From positions 186,001 to 250,000 of the forward strand of contig NZ_FMVM01000007.1 of the NCBI RefSeq assembly GCF_900102085.1: 64,000 nucleotides of DNA, in the 5' to 3' direction. Position numbers and translations under genes: made by a program. The notes beneath the pieces are model-generated. The model had not been told where the DNA came from, made no database searches, and worked only from the letters and a program-made list of their open reading frames with translations. This document shows, piece by piece, positions 9,086 through 19,809 of this stretch. Source of the DNA: Paenibacillus polysaccharolyticus (GTDB lineage: Bacteria; Bacillota; Bacilli; Paenibacillales; Paenibacillaceae). Positions within the stretch are counted from its first letter, which is position 1, and every line of letters starts with the position of its first letter.

Positions 9086-12000
9086 TTACCGCAGCAGCAC
9101 GGTTTGGATTTGGAAAGGTTTAAAGGACAGGGTAAACTCGCCGTTGTTGCTTTCCAGCGGCTCCCCCTGTTCTTCAAGTGCATTGGACTGGTATGCCTGC
9201 TCAAAGGCATGCGGCCATTTCAAAATAATGCGCTCGCGTTTGCCGGATGATTCATAGAAACGCAGCACCGTTCCTTGACCATCTTCTGCCCGTTTGACCG
9301 TATCCAGAATGACATGTTCGCTGTCAAAGGTGATCCAGGCTCCTGTTGCGGGAAGAAAACCGGTCGCCCCTTGCTTTTTTGACCCTGTGTTTGAATGCAC
9401 ATACGATATGTCATGTTCTGGTTGCATTTCAATCTCTTCATGCTGATCTGGTTGTCCTGACATCACCTGATGCGCAATCACTTCGTGATTCAGTTCCGCG
9501 GCATGACGTACCGTATGCGCCTTACGCCAGTCGCCCTCATGAGGATACAGGGAATATGTGAATTCATGTGCTCCCTGATCTGCTGTCCGGTCAGGCCATT
9601 TAGAGGCACGCAGCAAGGACAAGCGAATCGTACTTCCCTGTACGTCGTATCCGTATTTGCAATCGTTAAGCAGACTTACACCATACCCATGTTCAGAGAC
9701 GTCTGCGAACCGGTGTCCACAGACTTCGTACTGAGCCTGCTCCCAGCTTGTATTGCGATGTGTGGCCCGTTCCAGAGCCCCAAATGGAATTTCGTAGGTG
9801 GCCTTGGACGTCATTACATCGATTGGAAATCCAACCTTCAGCAGCTTGTGATTCTCATGCCAGTCCACCTGTGTTTTGAAATCAATTCGCCGCGAATCGT
9901 GATAGAAAATAATATCCTGTATAATGACGGATTGATGAATTTTCCAGCGGAAACGCAGGACATCCTTCACCTGACCTGCCAGCACCAGCTTTTTCTCCAA
10001 AAGCTGCGCTTCTCCGGCAGTCTGCTTTTCATAACGATTATCGATATCCCATGCGTCCCAAAGGGTTGGGCGGTCGTGGAAAAAGTGAAACCGGTTGCCC
10101 CGCTCACCCGGCTGCAACATGTCGCGTTCCGCTGTTTTATCCCATATGCGGGTCATCTCGCCTTGTTCGTTAAACTGCACATCATAATACGCGGTATCCC
10201 ATGTATCGTTAAAAATCGTCTTGCTCTCCATGTTGTTCATCGTAGCCACTGCTTCAGTCCCTGCATTCGACTCTTTTGGATGCAGCTCTTCTTGATGCGG
10301 TTCACTTGGATGATCCGGCTCAGAAAACAGCCAAAGGGTCTTATAACCGAACGCGGGAATGTCCTCTACAAAAATAAACAATTGATTGCCTTCACGGTCG
10401 GATCGCAAGTAATGACCATGCTCATCCACTACGTGGGAGTTGGAATCAGCCCGCACAGGAATTTGCACAACAGCACTGCGTTTCCAGCCCAAACTGTTCA
10501 GAACCAGATACGCCGTTGAATCTTCCTGCCCCTGCGTAATCACCTGTTCAGCTAATATAGAAATCCCTTGATTTAGCCCTGACGTGCCCCATTGGAACAC
10601 GTTCTCGTATTCCTCCCGGGAAGTGACATACGATTCGGTAATGGCAGACCCCGGAATAATATCGTGGAATTGATTGAGCAAAATCAGTTTCCAGCCTTCG
10701 TGCAGTGTATGGTGTATCTCCGCTTGCGCTTGTTCATTCATGGCAGGGTAAGCAAGGGTGCCCCAAAGTTCGGCTTCACGATACAGCACCTCTGCCTTGC
10801 GGTTGCTTCGTTTGTTCCGGGCATGTGTGGTGTAGGTTCCCCGGTGCAGCTCCAGATACAGATCACCGTGCCACTTGGGAAGTTCAGGTTGCGCAGCTTG
10901 GATCTGATCAAAAAAGGCTCCTGCTGTGCTGTACCCGCTCTCCGGTTGTCCAACCATCAGATCAGAACGGTCAATGTATTCCAGCATTTCGCGTGTTACC
11001 CCGCCGCCCCCGTCTCCATGCCCGTAAAGCAGCATTTGCTCGGGATGGGCTGCTTTTTGGCGATAAGACTGCCAGTGATCATGAATATCCTTCGGCAGCG
11101 TATGTTCGTTAACGCCATGATTGAGATAGGACAGAATCGATGTACCGTCAATGCCCACCCATTGAAAAAGATCATATGGGAACACATTCGTATCATTCCA
11201 TCCCAGCTTGGTCGTCATAAAATAATCCACGTTGCCATGCTTCAGGATCTGGGGAAGAGACGCGCAGTATCCAAACGTATCTGGAAGCCATTCAATCCGG
11301 GAGGTCATGCCGAACTCTTGCTTATAAAAACGCTGACCATATAACATTTGCCGCATCAAGGATTCTCCGCTCGGAATGTTCAGATCCGGCTCTACCCACA
11401 TGCCGCCAACCAGTTCCCAGCGTCCTTCGGCAATACGCTTTTTCACACGGGCGTACAACTCGGGATCGTTCTTCTTCAAGAAAGCATATAGCAACGGCTG
11501 ACTCTGAGAGTACACATAATTCGGATACTCGTTCATCAGTGCGTCCACCGTGGAGAAGGTACGGCTCGTTTTACGCACCGTTTCCCGCACCGGCCACAGC
11601 CAGGCAATATCAATATGAGACTGCCCCACCATATGCTCCAGCCCCTCTGCATTACCGCCAATCTCGCGTACACGCCGTATCAAACGTTCCTCCAGCTGGT
11701 AAACGCCCGCCCCGTGCATAATCTCTTCCTGGCTCATGCCTGCGAATTGGTCCATCGCCTGATAGATCGCTTCTACCAATCGAACCTGCCGAAAATCACT
11801 TTCGGGCAGCAGAATCGCCGAATCCCTCACAATGGTCACCGTATACATCAGACTGCGTACAGCCTTATTGGGTCTGACGAGCAGGCTTGTGATGGATGTG
11901 ATCGGAGGCTGAATGACCGCCTGTTGGTTCAGCGGATCTACGGGTTCCGGTACCGGATCAAACATCTCAATCTCCAGTTCCGGATGGATTCCCACTTTGC

Positions 12001-12333
12001 ACGGATCAAACGAGACATACGTATGGTTGCGATCCAGCCCTTGATAAGAGTGACCATTTACCCGCAGCAAGCCTTCCCCCCGGTATCGAATACGAGTCCA
12101 TACGGTTGACCCTGCCACGATTCCGGAATATGCAGCTTGGTTCTGAAGAAATAGGTGTTACCCTGTTGGCTTGGAAAACGTTCAAAATCATGGCCTTCGG
12201 GGTAATCCCCATGAACCTCATAATCTCCTGGCGTATGATAATAAGCGCGAGTAATGTCCCAACTCCGCAACTGCTGTTGCTCCAGCCACTGCTGTTCGGA
12301 CAACTCGCGAATGAATCGTCTGATGCGTTCCAT
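9086..12333 (-). CDS. GH38 alpha-mannosidase, split by a one-base frameshift
   Basis: GH38 enzymes hydrolyse alpha-mannosides with a zinc-dependent retaining mechanism. The main frame (9086-12118) shows GQSHIDIAWLWPVRET, WVEPDLNIPSGES and the nucleophile motif WLPDTFGYC (D280 counted from the ATG at 12118). The true N-terminus (MERIRRFIREL, ATG 12331-12333, with GAGGAGG just upstream inside the end of the GH3 gene) is in another frame, which runs into a stop at 12058. Adding one G to the G6 run at 12076-12081 joins them into about 1082 residues, the usual family length. As read, translation from the proper start would stop after 91 residues. Start and GH3 stop are 3 bases apart, suggesting coupled translation. 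Confidence 0.9.
12076..12081 (-). other. G6 homopolymer at the GH38 frameshift
   Basis: On the coding (minus) strand the run reads ACC GGGGGG AAGGC. Seven Gs would restore the frame as T-G-G-E-G-L-L-R-V, which fits both sides. The cause could be a sequencing or assembly error, a true mutation, or a slippery or phase-variable run. Confidence 0.85.
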
Positions 12334-12336
12334 AGG

Positions 12337-14655
12337 TCAGGCCTCCTCTACCGTCAGTTCAATCCACTCTGTATCGTTCACATTACGACCCACATGAAGA
12401 TGGAATTGCCCCGGTTCTACGACAGGTTTCAGATCACGGCCAATGTATTGTAGCTGCTCTGCCCCAATCTGGAAGGCAACCGTCCGGGTCTCCCCAGACT
12501 CCAGCCTGATTTTAGAAAATGCCTTTAATTCCTTGGCTGGACGTGTCATCTGACTAACGATGTCCGCAATGTACAATTGCACAACCTCTGCCCCGCTGCG
12601 TTGTCCTGTGTTGGTGATCTCTACAGTTAACGTTACATGTTCAATCGAAGTCATGGATGTACGTGTTAGCTTCGGTTTACTGTATTCAAATGTTGTGTAA
12701 CTAAGCCCGTATCCAAAGACATAGCGCGGCTCCAGATCCTCTTCAAGATAACGCTTGCCCCTAGATCGTTTCCCGTTATAGTAGACCGGAAGCTGACCCA
12801 CATGTTTGGGAATGGAGATGGTCAATCTTCCGGATGGATTGACATCACCGAACAATAGATCTGCAATGGCATGCCCGCCCTCTTGTCCCGGATACCATGC
12901 CTCAAGAATCGCATCTGCGTGCTCATCTGCCCACGGTTCTGCAATGGGTCGTCCATTGATGTAAACCACGATCATGGTTTTGCCAAGCTTATAGATTTCC
13001 TGCATCAGTTCCAACTGTACACCAGCTAACCCCAGCGTCATCCGGTCTATGCCTTCACCACACTCCATGTCATTCCATGAATATTCGGATACGTTGGAAG
13101 CGCCCATGACCAGAATAACTGTATCTGCCTCACGGGCCACCTCCATGGCTCGTTCAAAACCTTCTTTGGAATCACCTTTGATCCGGCATCCAGGCGCATA
13201 AAGAATCTGCTCTTGTTCTGCATAAACCTGGACTTTAACTCCTTTTTCCACATCGTCATCGTTCTGAGTCCCCGCCAGCTTGCTGCGGATGCCGTCCAGT
13301 ACAGTGACCACTTTTGACCTCGGCTGCGGAGACGTATAATCCCCAAGCTGATTGTATGCCTGGTCAGCATTAGGCCCAATCACGGCAATACGTCCTGTCT
13401 CTGCTGTAGACAGCGGCAGGGCAGAGCCTTCATTTTTCAGCAACACTGCACCTTCCGCTGCCAATTGACGTGCCAATTGAATATGCTGTTCACTGCCGAT
13501 CACTTCAGCTGTCCGCTCCGCATCCACATAAGGACGCTCAAACAGTCCCAGTCGGAACTTCAATGCCAGCACCCGGCGAACCGCTTGATCCAGCACCCCC
13601 ATCTCAAGTTTGCCTTCTTCCACCGCCTGCACCAGATAACGTCCAAACATCACGCCAGACATCTCCATATCAATACCGGCCTGAATCGCCTGAACCGATG
13701 CATCCATACCATCTGCCGCAACATCGTGCCCGCTTGCCAGCATGTCGATTGCTCCGCAATCCGTAATGATCATTCCGTCAAAGCCCCATTCTTGCCGCAA
13801 AATCGTGTCCAGCAGCTCCGTATTCACGGTGCACGGCGTGCCATCAATTTCGTTGTACGCCGGCATAATGGACGCTGCACCAGCTTCAACCGCTTTACGG
13901 AAAGGATACAAATCCACTTCCAGCAGCTCGCGCAAGCCCATATGCACAGGCCCTGCGTTACGTCCTCCTTCCGAGCTTCCATATCCGACAAAATGCTTCA
14001 GCGTCGCGGCTACCGCATCTTCACTGTCAAGGTGTTCTCCCTGAAGCCCCGTTACAGATGCAGCAGCCAGTTCCCCAATAAGGTATGGGTCTTCGCCAAA
14101 ACATTCTTCGGTGCGTCCCCACCTCGGGTCCCGCACCACATCCAGCACCGGGGAATAGGTTACCGCACCACCCTGAGCACGTGTCTCCAAAGCCACCGCC
14201 CGGCACATGTCCTGATACAGTTCCACATTCCAGGTACTTCCGAGCAGAAGAGGAACCGGATAAACGGTTCCGTCAATCGCCATATGACCGTGAGAGCATT
14301 CCTCACCAATCAGGATCGGAATGCCAAGTCTGGAATGGTCCACTGCATAACGCTGAATTAGGTTGACGACCTCTGCCCCCGCCTTGGCAGACAAACCATT
14401 CTCCAACGTAACTCCTGTCCACGGATCGGCTCGCAGTGTTCCGTACAACGATCCCACGCCTCCTTTTTCCACCTGTCTCTTGAAGGTTTCGTTTAGCGTA
14501 ATATTTCCCTGATCCTGGGTATACGTCTGCCAGCCGAAGGGCTGCACAAGCTGACCCGCCTTTTCCTCCGTGGTCATCAGACTTAATAAATGCTCTACTC
14601 GTTCGGCAACAGTCTTGCTTTTATCCTTGTATATCATCATGTTGTAACTCTCCAT
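12337..14655 (-). CDS. GH3 beta-glycosidase (beta-glucosidase/xylosidase type)
   Basis: A cytoplasmic GH3 enzyme of 772 residues that would release terminal sugars from imported oligosaccharides. Visible: N-terminal barrel with the KHFVGYG motif (220-226), the nucleophile segment GMIITDCGAID (D299), the alpha/beta sandwich (about 400-600) and a C-terminal fibronectin III-like domain (about 665-770). The ATG at 14655 has a weak ribosome binding site; the double ATG at codons 6-7 is preceded by GGAGAG and may be the real start. It lies 18 bases after the permease gene and 3 bases before the GH38 gene. Specificity (glucoside, xyloside or other) is open. Confidence 0.92.
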   Translation of the reverse strand: MESYNMMIYKDKSKTVAERVEHLLSLMTTEEKAGQLVQPFGWQTYTQDQGNITLNETFKRQVEKGGVGSLYGTLRADPWTGVTLENGLSAKAGAEVVNLIQRYAVDHSRLGIPILIGEECSHGHMAIDGTVYPVPLLLGSTWNVELYQDMCRAVALETRAQGGAVTYSPVLDVVRDPRWGRTEECFGEDPYLIGELAAASVTGLQGEHLDSEDAVAATLKHFVGYGSSEGGRNAGPVHMGLRELLEVDLYPFRKAVEAGAASIMPAYNEIDGTPCTVNTELLDTILRQEWGFDGMIITDCGAIDMLASGHDVAADGMDASVQAIQAGIDMEMSGVMFGRYLVQAVEEGKLEMGVLDQAVRRVLALKFRLGLFERPYVDAERTAEVIGSEQHIQLARQLAAEGAVLLKNEGSALPLSTAETGRIAVIGPNADQAYNQLGDYTSPQPRSKVVTVLDGIRSKLAGTQNDDDVEKGVKVQVYAEQEQILYAPGCRIKGDSKEGFERAMEVAREADTVILVMGASNVSEYSWNDMECGEGIDRMTLGLAGVQLELMQEIYKLGKTMIVVYINGRPIAEPWADEHADAILEAWYPGQEGGHAIADLLFGDVNPSGRLTISIPKHVGQLPVYYNGKRSRGKRYLEEDLEPRYVFGYGLSYTTFEYSKPKLTRTSMTSIEHVTLTVEITNTGQRSGAEVVQLYIADIVSQMTRPAKELKAFSKIRLESGETRTVAFQIGAEQLQYIGRDLKPVVEPGQFHLHVGRNVNDTEWIELTVEEA

Positions 14656-14673
14656 TTCTGTAGAGGAATCCGA

Positions 14674-15594
14674 TTATTCTTTTACTGCACCCACCGTCAG
14701 ACCCTGTACGAAATAACGCTGGAAAAACGGATAAGCGAATATGATCGGCAGTGTGGCCAGCACAACCATAGCCATCCGGGATGTATCCTGCGGAATGGAC
14801 TGCATGGCAGCCAGACTCATCGAGCTGTTGGCCGAGTTCTGCTGAATAAATTGAATGCTCGACTCAATTCGCATCAGCATCGATTGCAGCGGTACCAGAT
14901 TGGGACTATCAATATATAGAAGGGCATTGAACCAGTCGTTCCAATAGCCGAGTGTACTGAACAAACCAATCGTGGCCAGACCCGGCAGCGACAACGGAAT
15001 GACTATTTTCAGAAACGTATAAAATTCTCCGGCACCATCAATTCTCGCTGATTCAATGATTGCATCCGGCACACTGGTCGAGTAGAACGTACGCAAGATC
15101 ATGATATAAAAAGCGTTCATCGCCAGCGGCAGAATCAATGCCCAGATCGTATCCTTCATGCCTAACAACTGGGATACCACCATATACGTCGGGATCATGC
15201 CACCGTTGAACAGCATCGTCAGAATAGCAAATATGGAGAAAAATCTCCGATAACGGAAGCTCTTGCGAGAGATTGCATAGGCATATAGCGACATCAGAAC
15301 CAGACTGATGATCGTGCCTAGTACAGTCACCAGAATGGTCACCCCATACGCCCGCAGCAGCGTATCCCCGCTCTGCCAGACAAACTGATAGGCCGCGAAG
15401 CTCCATTCCGCCGGAATCAGGCGGTACCCGTCACGGGCCAGCACCTTTTCATCCGTAAACGAGATGATAACAACAAAGATAAACGGAAATACACAGATCA
15501 ATGCAAAGAGTCCGGCGATGATATTCATCATCACGTTCCATGTAGCAGATACGTGATGGAAGTCGCGTTTTTTTACCAATTGAGCTTGAGTCAC
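14674..15594 (-). CDS. Carbohydrate ABC transporter permease, LplC type
   Basis: A 306-residue inner-membrane permease with about six helices and the EAA loop ARIDGAGEFYTFLKIVIPLSLP, which contacts the ATPase. The C-terminus FFQRYFVQGLTVGAVKE is typical of the MalG/LplC class. The GTG start at 15594 follows AAGGAGTG at good spacing. It pairs with the LplB-type permease just upstream. No ATPase gene lies in this operon, as is common for Lpl-type sugar transporters that share an MsmX-like ATPase encoded elsewhere (family knowledge). Confidence 0.92.
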   Translation of the reverse strand: MTQAQLVKKRDFHHVSATWNVMMNIIAGLFALICVFPFIFVVIISFTDEKVLARDGYRLIPAEWSFAAYQFVWQSGDTLLRAYGVTILVTVLGTIISLVLMSLYAYAISRKSFRYRRFFSIFAILTMLFNGGMIPTYMVVSQLLGMKDTIWALILPLAMNAFYIMILRTFYSTSVPDAIIESARIDGAGEFYTFLKIVIPLSLPGLATIGLFSTLGYWNDWFNALLYIDSPNLVPLQSMLMRIESSIQFIQQNSANSSMSLAAMQSIPQDTSRMAMVVLATLPIIFAYPFFQRYFVQGLTVGAVKE

Positions 15595-15618
15595 AGAGGT
15601 TCACTCCTTTCTCGTTTC

Positions 15619-16548
15619 TTAGAATAAGCTGCTGTCTTTATCGATTTTGCGAACCACATAGTTGGAGATCATCACAAGCACAAAACCTACAACGGATTGA
15701 TACAAACCTGCTGCTGTGCTCATGCCGATCTCACCGCTGGTTTTCAGACCGCGATAGACATACGTATCGATTACGTTTGTAACGGAATACAGCGTTCCCG
15801 AATCTCTCGGCACTTGATAAAAGAGTCCAAAATCCGCGTAGAAAATACGCCCCACAGCGAGCAGGGTCATGATCGTAATAATTGGAGACAGCAGCGGGAT
15901 CGTAATGTTTCGAATCTGCTGCCATTTGCTCGCACCGTCAATCATAGCGGCTTCATACAGCGACTTGTCGATACCCAGAATGGAGGCGAGGTAGACGATA
16001 CTGCTGTATCCGATCGTTTTCCACAACGCCACAAAAATTAGAATATACGGCCAATACTTGGCCTCCGAGTACCACTGAATCGGTTCGAATCCGAACCAGC
16101 CAATCATCTGATTCAACATGCCGCGATCCATACTCAGGAAGCTGTATACGAAGTAACCCACAATGACCCAGGACAGAAAGTATGGCAGAAACATCCCCGT
16201 TTGATACAGCTTGGCAAGACGTTTGTTGATTAGCTCGGAGAGCAGAATTGCAAGTCCAACCGCAAAGACCAGACCTAGAAAAATGATCGTGATATTATAT
16301 AAAAGCGTATTGCGTGTAATCAGCCAGGCATCATTGGTGCTGAACAGAAATTTAAAGTTGTCCCACCCTACCCAATCACTTTTCATCAGGCTGGCCCAGA
16401 AACCTTCGCGACTGAATCGGTACTGTTTAAAGGCTGCGACGGTGCCTGCAAGCGGCAGGTAAGAGAAGAAGAAAAACCAGATGGCGCCGGGCAACACCAT
16501 GAGCAGCATGACTCGGTTTTTGATTAGATTCTTAAAAAATGTACTCAT
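15619..16548 (-). CDS. Carbohydrate ABC transporter permease, LplB type
   Basis: A 309-residue partner permease with six predicted helices. The N-terminal LPGAIWFFFFSYLPLAG and the EAA loop YEAAMIDGASKWQQIRNITIP identify the LplB/YtlC-type family for complex oligosaccharides. AGGAGG precedes the start. Translation probably follows the binding-protein gene across an intercistronic hairpin at 16575-16624. With the LplC-type permease and the lipoprotein it forms an importer for the glycosidases encoded downstream. Confidence 0.92.
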   Translation of the reverse strand: MSTFFKNLIKNRVMLLMVLPGAIWFFFFSYLPLAGTVAAFKQYRFSREGFWASLMKSDWVGWDNFKFLFSTNDAWLITRNTLLYNITIIFLGLVFAVGLAILLSELINKRLAKLYQTGMFLPYFLSWVIVGYFVYSFLSMDRGMLNQMIGWFGFEPIQWYSEAKYWPYILIFVALWKTIGYSSIVYLASILGIDKSLYEAAMIDGASKWQQIRNITIPLLSPIITIMTLLAVGRIFYADFGLFYQVPRDSGTLYSVTNVIDTYVYRGLKTSGEIGMSTAAGLYQSVVGFVLVMISNYVVRKIDKDSSLF

Positions 16549-16574
16549 TGCGGGTATCCTCCTTCAGGCTATGA

Positions 16575-16624
16575 ATGAGAAAAGGATCGAACGCTACAAA
16601 CAGCCGCCCGATCCCTTCTCTCAT
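16575..16624 (-). promoter_or_regulatory. Intercistronic hairpin after the binding-protein gene
   Basis: Arms ATGAGAGAAGGGATCG and CGATCCTTTTCTCAT on the minus strand fold around an 18-19 base loop. There is no T-run, so it is not a classical terminator. Its place between the lipoprotein and permease genes fits an mRNA-stabilising or partial-termination hairpin that keeps binding protein in excess. Confidence 0.7.
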
Positions 16625-16628
16625 TTTC

Positions 16629-18101
16629 TTACTTGTTTTCTGCTCTCCAGGCATCCAGCTGGCTTTGGGCTTCAGCCATCACTTTCTCCAGTCCGGCTTG
16701 GTTGAACTTCTCAATCACTTGCTCCAGATTGGTGGCTGGGTCGAGGGTACCTGTCATCAATGCTGCCCAATATTGTTCTTTCACGTTCTGTACTGCCGTT
16801 AGCTCGGCAGATACCTTGCTTGCATCAAAGTTAAAGCTGAGGATTGGCGAATTCACGCCTTCTGCATTGAACTTTTTGAACTCATCCCATTTGTCATCCG
16901 GATCATTGCTGTTCAGATAGAGCAACATGTTATTACCGAGAGAGTAGGAAGGCATATCATAGTTTTTGGATTCAGGCAGGTTTTCCATATGAGTATCTTC
17001 TACTTTTTTGTAGTGTGTACCCTCGATGCCCGAGTCCACCATATTGCGCAGCACCGGGTCTGTATTCAGCAGGTTCAGGAATTCCATCGCTTTCTCCGGG
17101 TATTCCGAGTTGGCCGAGATTGCCATGATGGAGCCCTGTACCGATGTGTTGGTAATGATAGCATCACTTGCCGGTGTGGATACGACAGGATAACCGTAAC
17201 TTGCCGACCATAGATTGTCTGCGAGCGGCTGGGTCTGTGCACGATCCAGGAACCAGTTGCCCGATGTTGTCAGATCATTGGTAGAGCCTGTTGTTGCCGC
17301 TTCAGCCGACACATAACCCGCTTTATAATATCTGTGCATCGTTGTTAGCGCTTCCTTCATTTCTGGTGTTCCCAGAATGTTCACGATCTTGTAATCGGTG
17401 GTGTCCAGCTTTATGGCCATCGGCAGGTTCTGGATTACATAGTCGTATGGCACATACGGCACGTAGTTTTTATCCATGGAAAAAGGAGTAATACTTGGCT
17501 CATTTTCCTTGATTTTTTTAAGCAAAGGTTCCAGGCTATCTAACGTACGGATATTGGAGGTATCCAGTTTGTATTTATCAAGCAGCGTTTTGTTGAAACG
17601 CCAGACTTCCTGCTGCGGCAGCTCCTTATTGGCCGGAATACCATAGTTGTGACCATCTACCTTGGAACCATTCAGGAAAGCCGGATCAATGGTTTTAGTC
17701 AGGTCCTGACCGTATTTGGCAAGCAGATCATCCAGTTCGAGGAATGCGCCCTTTCTGGCATTTTGCACGTAGTCAAAACCACCCGCAGAAGTAAAGATAA
17801 TGTCCATCGGTTCACCGGACGCTACGTTCACTTGCATTTTCTGAGTATAGTCACCCCAGTCCACCATTTTCATCGTCACGGTAGCGTTAATTTTCTCTTT
17901 GGTATATTTACTGACTTCCTCCAAGACCTTGTTAACATCCTTCTGCGGTGTGCCGATGGTGTACCAGATCAACTGCACGGTGTCATCACCTGCTCCACCA
18001 GAATCGGAAGCCTCTTTGTTGCCGCCGCAAGCGCTAAGAACAAGCGTAACAGCCATTAACAATGAAAGAACGAGCGAGAAACGCTTCTTGGTTTTACTCA
18101 T
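16629..18101 (-). CDS. Sugar-binding lipoprotein of the ABC importer (LplA type)
   Basis: An extracellular solute-binding protein of about 490 residues. A lipoprotein signal peptide ends in LVLSACGG, so the cysteine would be lipidated. The first mature residues (GGNKEASDSGGAGDD) form a flexible linker, followed by the type 1 binding-protein fold; the long C-terminal region resembles the DUF3502-containing LplA group. ATG 18101 is preferred because AGGGAGG lies 9 bases upstream, while an ATG two codons earlier lies too close. A catabolite-repression-like site lies about 80 bases upstream, and the sensor pair encoded just upstream probably controls it. Confidence 0.92.
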   Translation of the reverse strand: MSKTKKRFSLVLSLLMAVTLVLSACGGNKEASDSGGAGDDTVQLIWYTIGTPQKDVNKVLEEVSKYTKEKINATVTMKMVDWGDYTQKMQVNVASGEPMDIIFTSAGGFDYVQNARKGAFLELDDLLAKYGQDLTKTIDPAFLNGSKVDGHNYGIPANKELPQQEVWRFNKTLLDKYKLDTSNIRTLDSLEPLLKKIKENEPSITPFSMDKNYVPYVPYDYVIQNLPMAIKLDTTDYKIVNILGTPEMKEALTTMHRYYKAGYVSAEAATTGSTNDLTTSGNWFLDRAQTQPLADNLWSASYGYPVVSTPASDAIITNTSVQGSIMAISANSEYPEKAMEFLNLLNTDPVLRNMVDSGIEGTHYKKVEDTHMENLPESKNYDMPSYSLGNNMLLYLNSNDPDDKWDEFKKFNAEGVNSPILSFNFDASKVSAELTAVQNVKEQYWAALMTGTLDPATNLEQVIEKFNQAGLEKVMAEAQSQLDAWRAENK

Positions 18102-18179
18102 TTGCATGATCCTCCCTTTTCGTGTTTCCTTCTGATGTTCCCCTGAGTGCTTTCAACTAACTGCTTTAACCTTATCGAA

Positions 18180-18193
18180 TGAAAGCATTTACA
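18180..18193. promoter_or_regulatory. Candidate CcpA (cre) site
   Basis: TGAAAGCATTTACA matches the cre consensus TGWAANCGNTNWCA at all fixed positions but one (A instead of the central G). It lies between the regulator gene and the binding-protein gene, where glucose repression of the importer and glycosidases would be expected. Confidence 0.55.
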
Positions 18194-18284
18194 AAAAGAA
18201 GATAAACTTAAGGTTTCGAGGTACAAATTAAAGAGAATCAGGCAGTAAACTTGTTTTATCACCAAATTAAATCGCACTGCGCCA

Positions 18285-19808
18285 TTAACCAAACACTTTA
18301 TAGTCAGTCGGTGAAATCCCCACATATTTGCGGAACTGTTTATAAAAATAGCCGGTCTCCCAGTACCCTACGTTCCGGGCGATCTCATGCACCTTCAGAT
18401 TGGAGCTGCGCAATTGCTCCTTGGCACGTTCGATTCGATACTTGTTGATATACTCGGCAAACGTCTCGCCTGTCTCTTTATGGAACAGCTGACCCAAATA
18501 AACCGGATGTAGATGGTACTGTGCGCCAAGCAGCTTCAAGGAAAGCTCTTCGGCATAATGATTGTCGATATGCTGCAACACCTGATTCACAATAGGATTT
18601 CGCATATCCTGAAGCAGGGACTCAATCGTCCGGGCGGCCACCTGCTGCAAAGCGTGCACCAGTTCATCCAAGGTGGTACTATCCAGTACCAGACGAAGTC
18701 CTTGCTGATAGATCACCGTTTCCTCCGCATGTCTGATGCCCTCCAGCTCCATCTTGAAACGAATCACCATTTCCAGTGCCGTATTTTGCAACTGCTCAGG
18801 TGTAAGTTCATGGCGATGCTGTTCAAAATCGGTGCGAATCCGTCCTGCTAACTGCTCTGTGCTGCGTGACAAAATCAGCTTCGCATAGGCTCTCCAATCT
18901 ATAAAGAAAGACAGCGCCGCATGGCCTTGTTGATCCAACATGACATGATCGATAACTCTCCGTTCAGGGTAAATCATCACGTACTGGAGTGCCTTCTTGG
19001 CTTCTTCATAACTCACTGGAGCCTGATATAGCCCTTTCACCAAACGTCCAGCACCGATATGCAGATCGGGATACCTCACCGCCAGACGGTCTGCCAGCTC
19101 CTGCAAACCAAGCATCAGTCTGTCCTTTTCATCCGGCTCGTCTTCAATGTTGGCTACAAGCACGATATCTCCATTCATATCCTGAAATATGTTCAGACCG
19201 GAATAATCTACCGCCAGCTGTTCGACCTGTGCAAACAACATCGCTGCCTTATGCGCCTGCGTTTTGTCACGCAACACGGCGACCGCAATACATGGTGCAT
19301 CCAATGAAAGATTCATGAACCTGGCACGTTCCTCAAACTCTGCTGCGGCAATCTGTCCGGTAAGCCAGCGATGCAAGATATTATCCTTCAACATCTGGAT
19401 GCCGTATGTCTCCTCCAGACGTGGTGTGACGAGTTGGTCCAGTTTGGTTGCTGTGTTTCGAAGCGTGGATTGCAGTTCATCCACATTAATCGGTTTGAGC
19501 AGATAATTTTCGATGCCAAGCTTCATGCCTTCTTTTAAATATTCGAATTCATTAAAGCCACTGAGAATTATCACCTTCAGTTCCGGTTGTAGCTGCCGGG
19601 CTTCCTGGATTAGATCAAGTCCGTTCATCAAGGGCATGGAAATGTCCGTTATCAGAATATCCACCGGCTGATCAGGAAGAGCTTGCAAAGCTGCCTGTCC
19701 ATTGCCTGCGTGATTTACAATTTCCATCCCGAACGAAGACCAATCCACAATATCGTATAATCCTTCAATGATGAACGGCTCATCGTCCACAATAAACACC
19801 TTGTACAT
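18285..19808 (-). CDS. Two-component response regulator, AraC/YesN type
   Basis: About 507 residues: an N-terminal receiver domain with the phospho-acceptor aspartate in ILITDISMP (about D55) and the acidic pair in VDDEPF; a long middle region; and a C-terminal double helix-turn-helix AraC domain (YINKYRIERAKEQLR, then YFYKQFRKYVGISPTDYK). YesN-type regulators activate nearby sugar-transport operons. ATG 19808 has AAAGG at 8 bases; an in-frame GTG three codons earlier overlaps the kinase stop. Cotranscribed with the kinase gene and followed by the binding-protein operon it most likely controls. Confidence 0.92.
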   Translation of the reverse strand: MYKVFIVDDEPFIIEGLYDIVDWSSFGMEIVNHAGNGQAALQALPDQPVDILITDISMPLMNGLDLIQEARQLQPELKVIILSGFNEFEYLKEGMKLGIENYLLKPINVDELQSTLRNTATKLDQLVTPRLEETYGIQMLKDNILHRWLTGQIAAAEFEERARFMNLSLDAPCIAVAVLRDKTQAHKAAMLFAQVEQLAVDYSGLNIFQDMNGDIVLVANIEDEPDEKDRLMLGLQELADRLAVRYPDLHIGAGRLVKGLYQAPVSYEEAKKALQYVMIYPERRVIDHVMLDQQGHAALSFFIDWRAYAKLILSRSTEQLAGRIRTDFEQHRHELTPEQLQNTALEMVIRFKMELEGIRHAEETVIYQQGLRLVLDSTTLDELVHALQQVAARTIESLLQDMRNPIVNQVLQHIDNHYAEELSLKLLGAQYHLHPVYLGQLFHKETGETFAEYINKYRIERAKEQLRSSNLKVHEIARNVGYWETGYFYKQFRKYVGISPTDYKVFG

Positions 19809-19809
19809 G

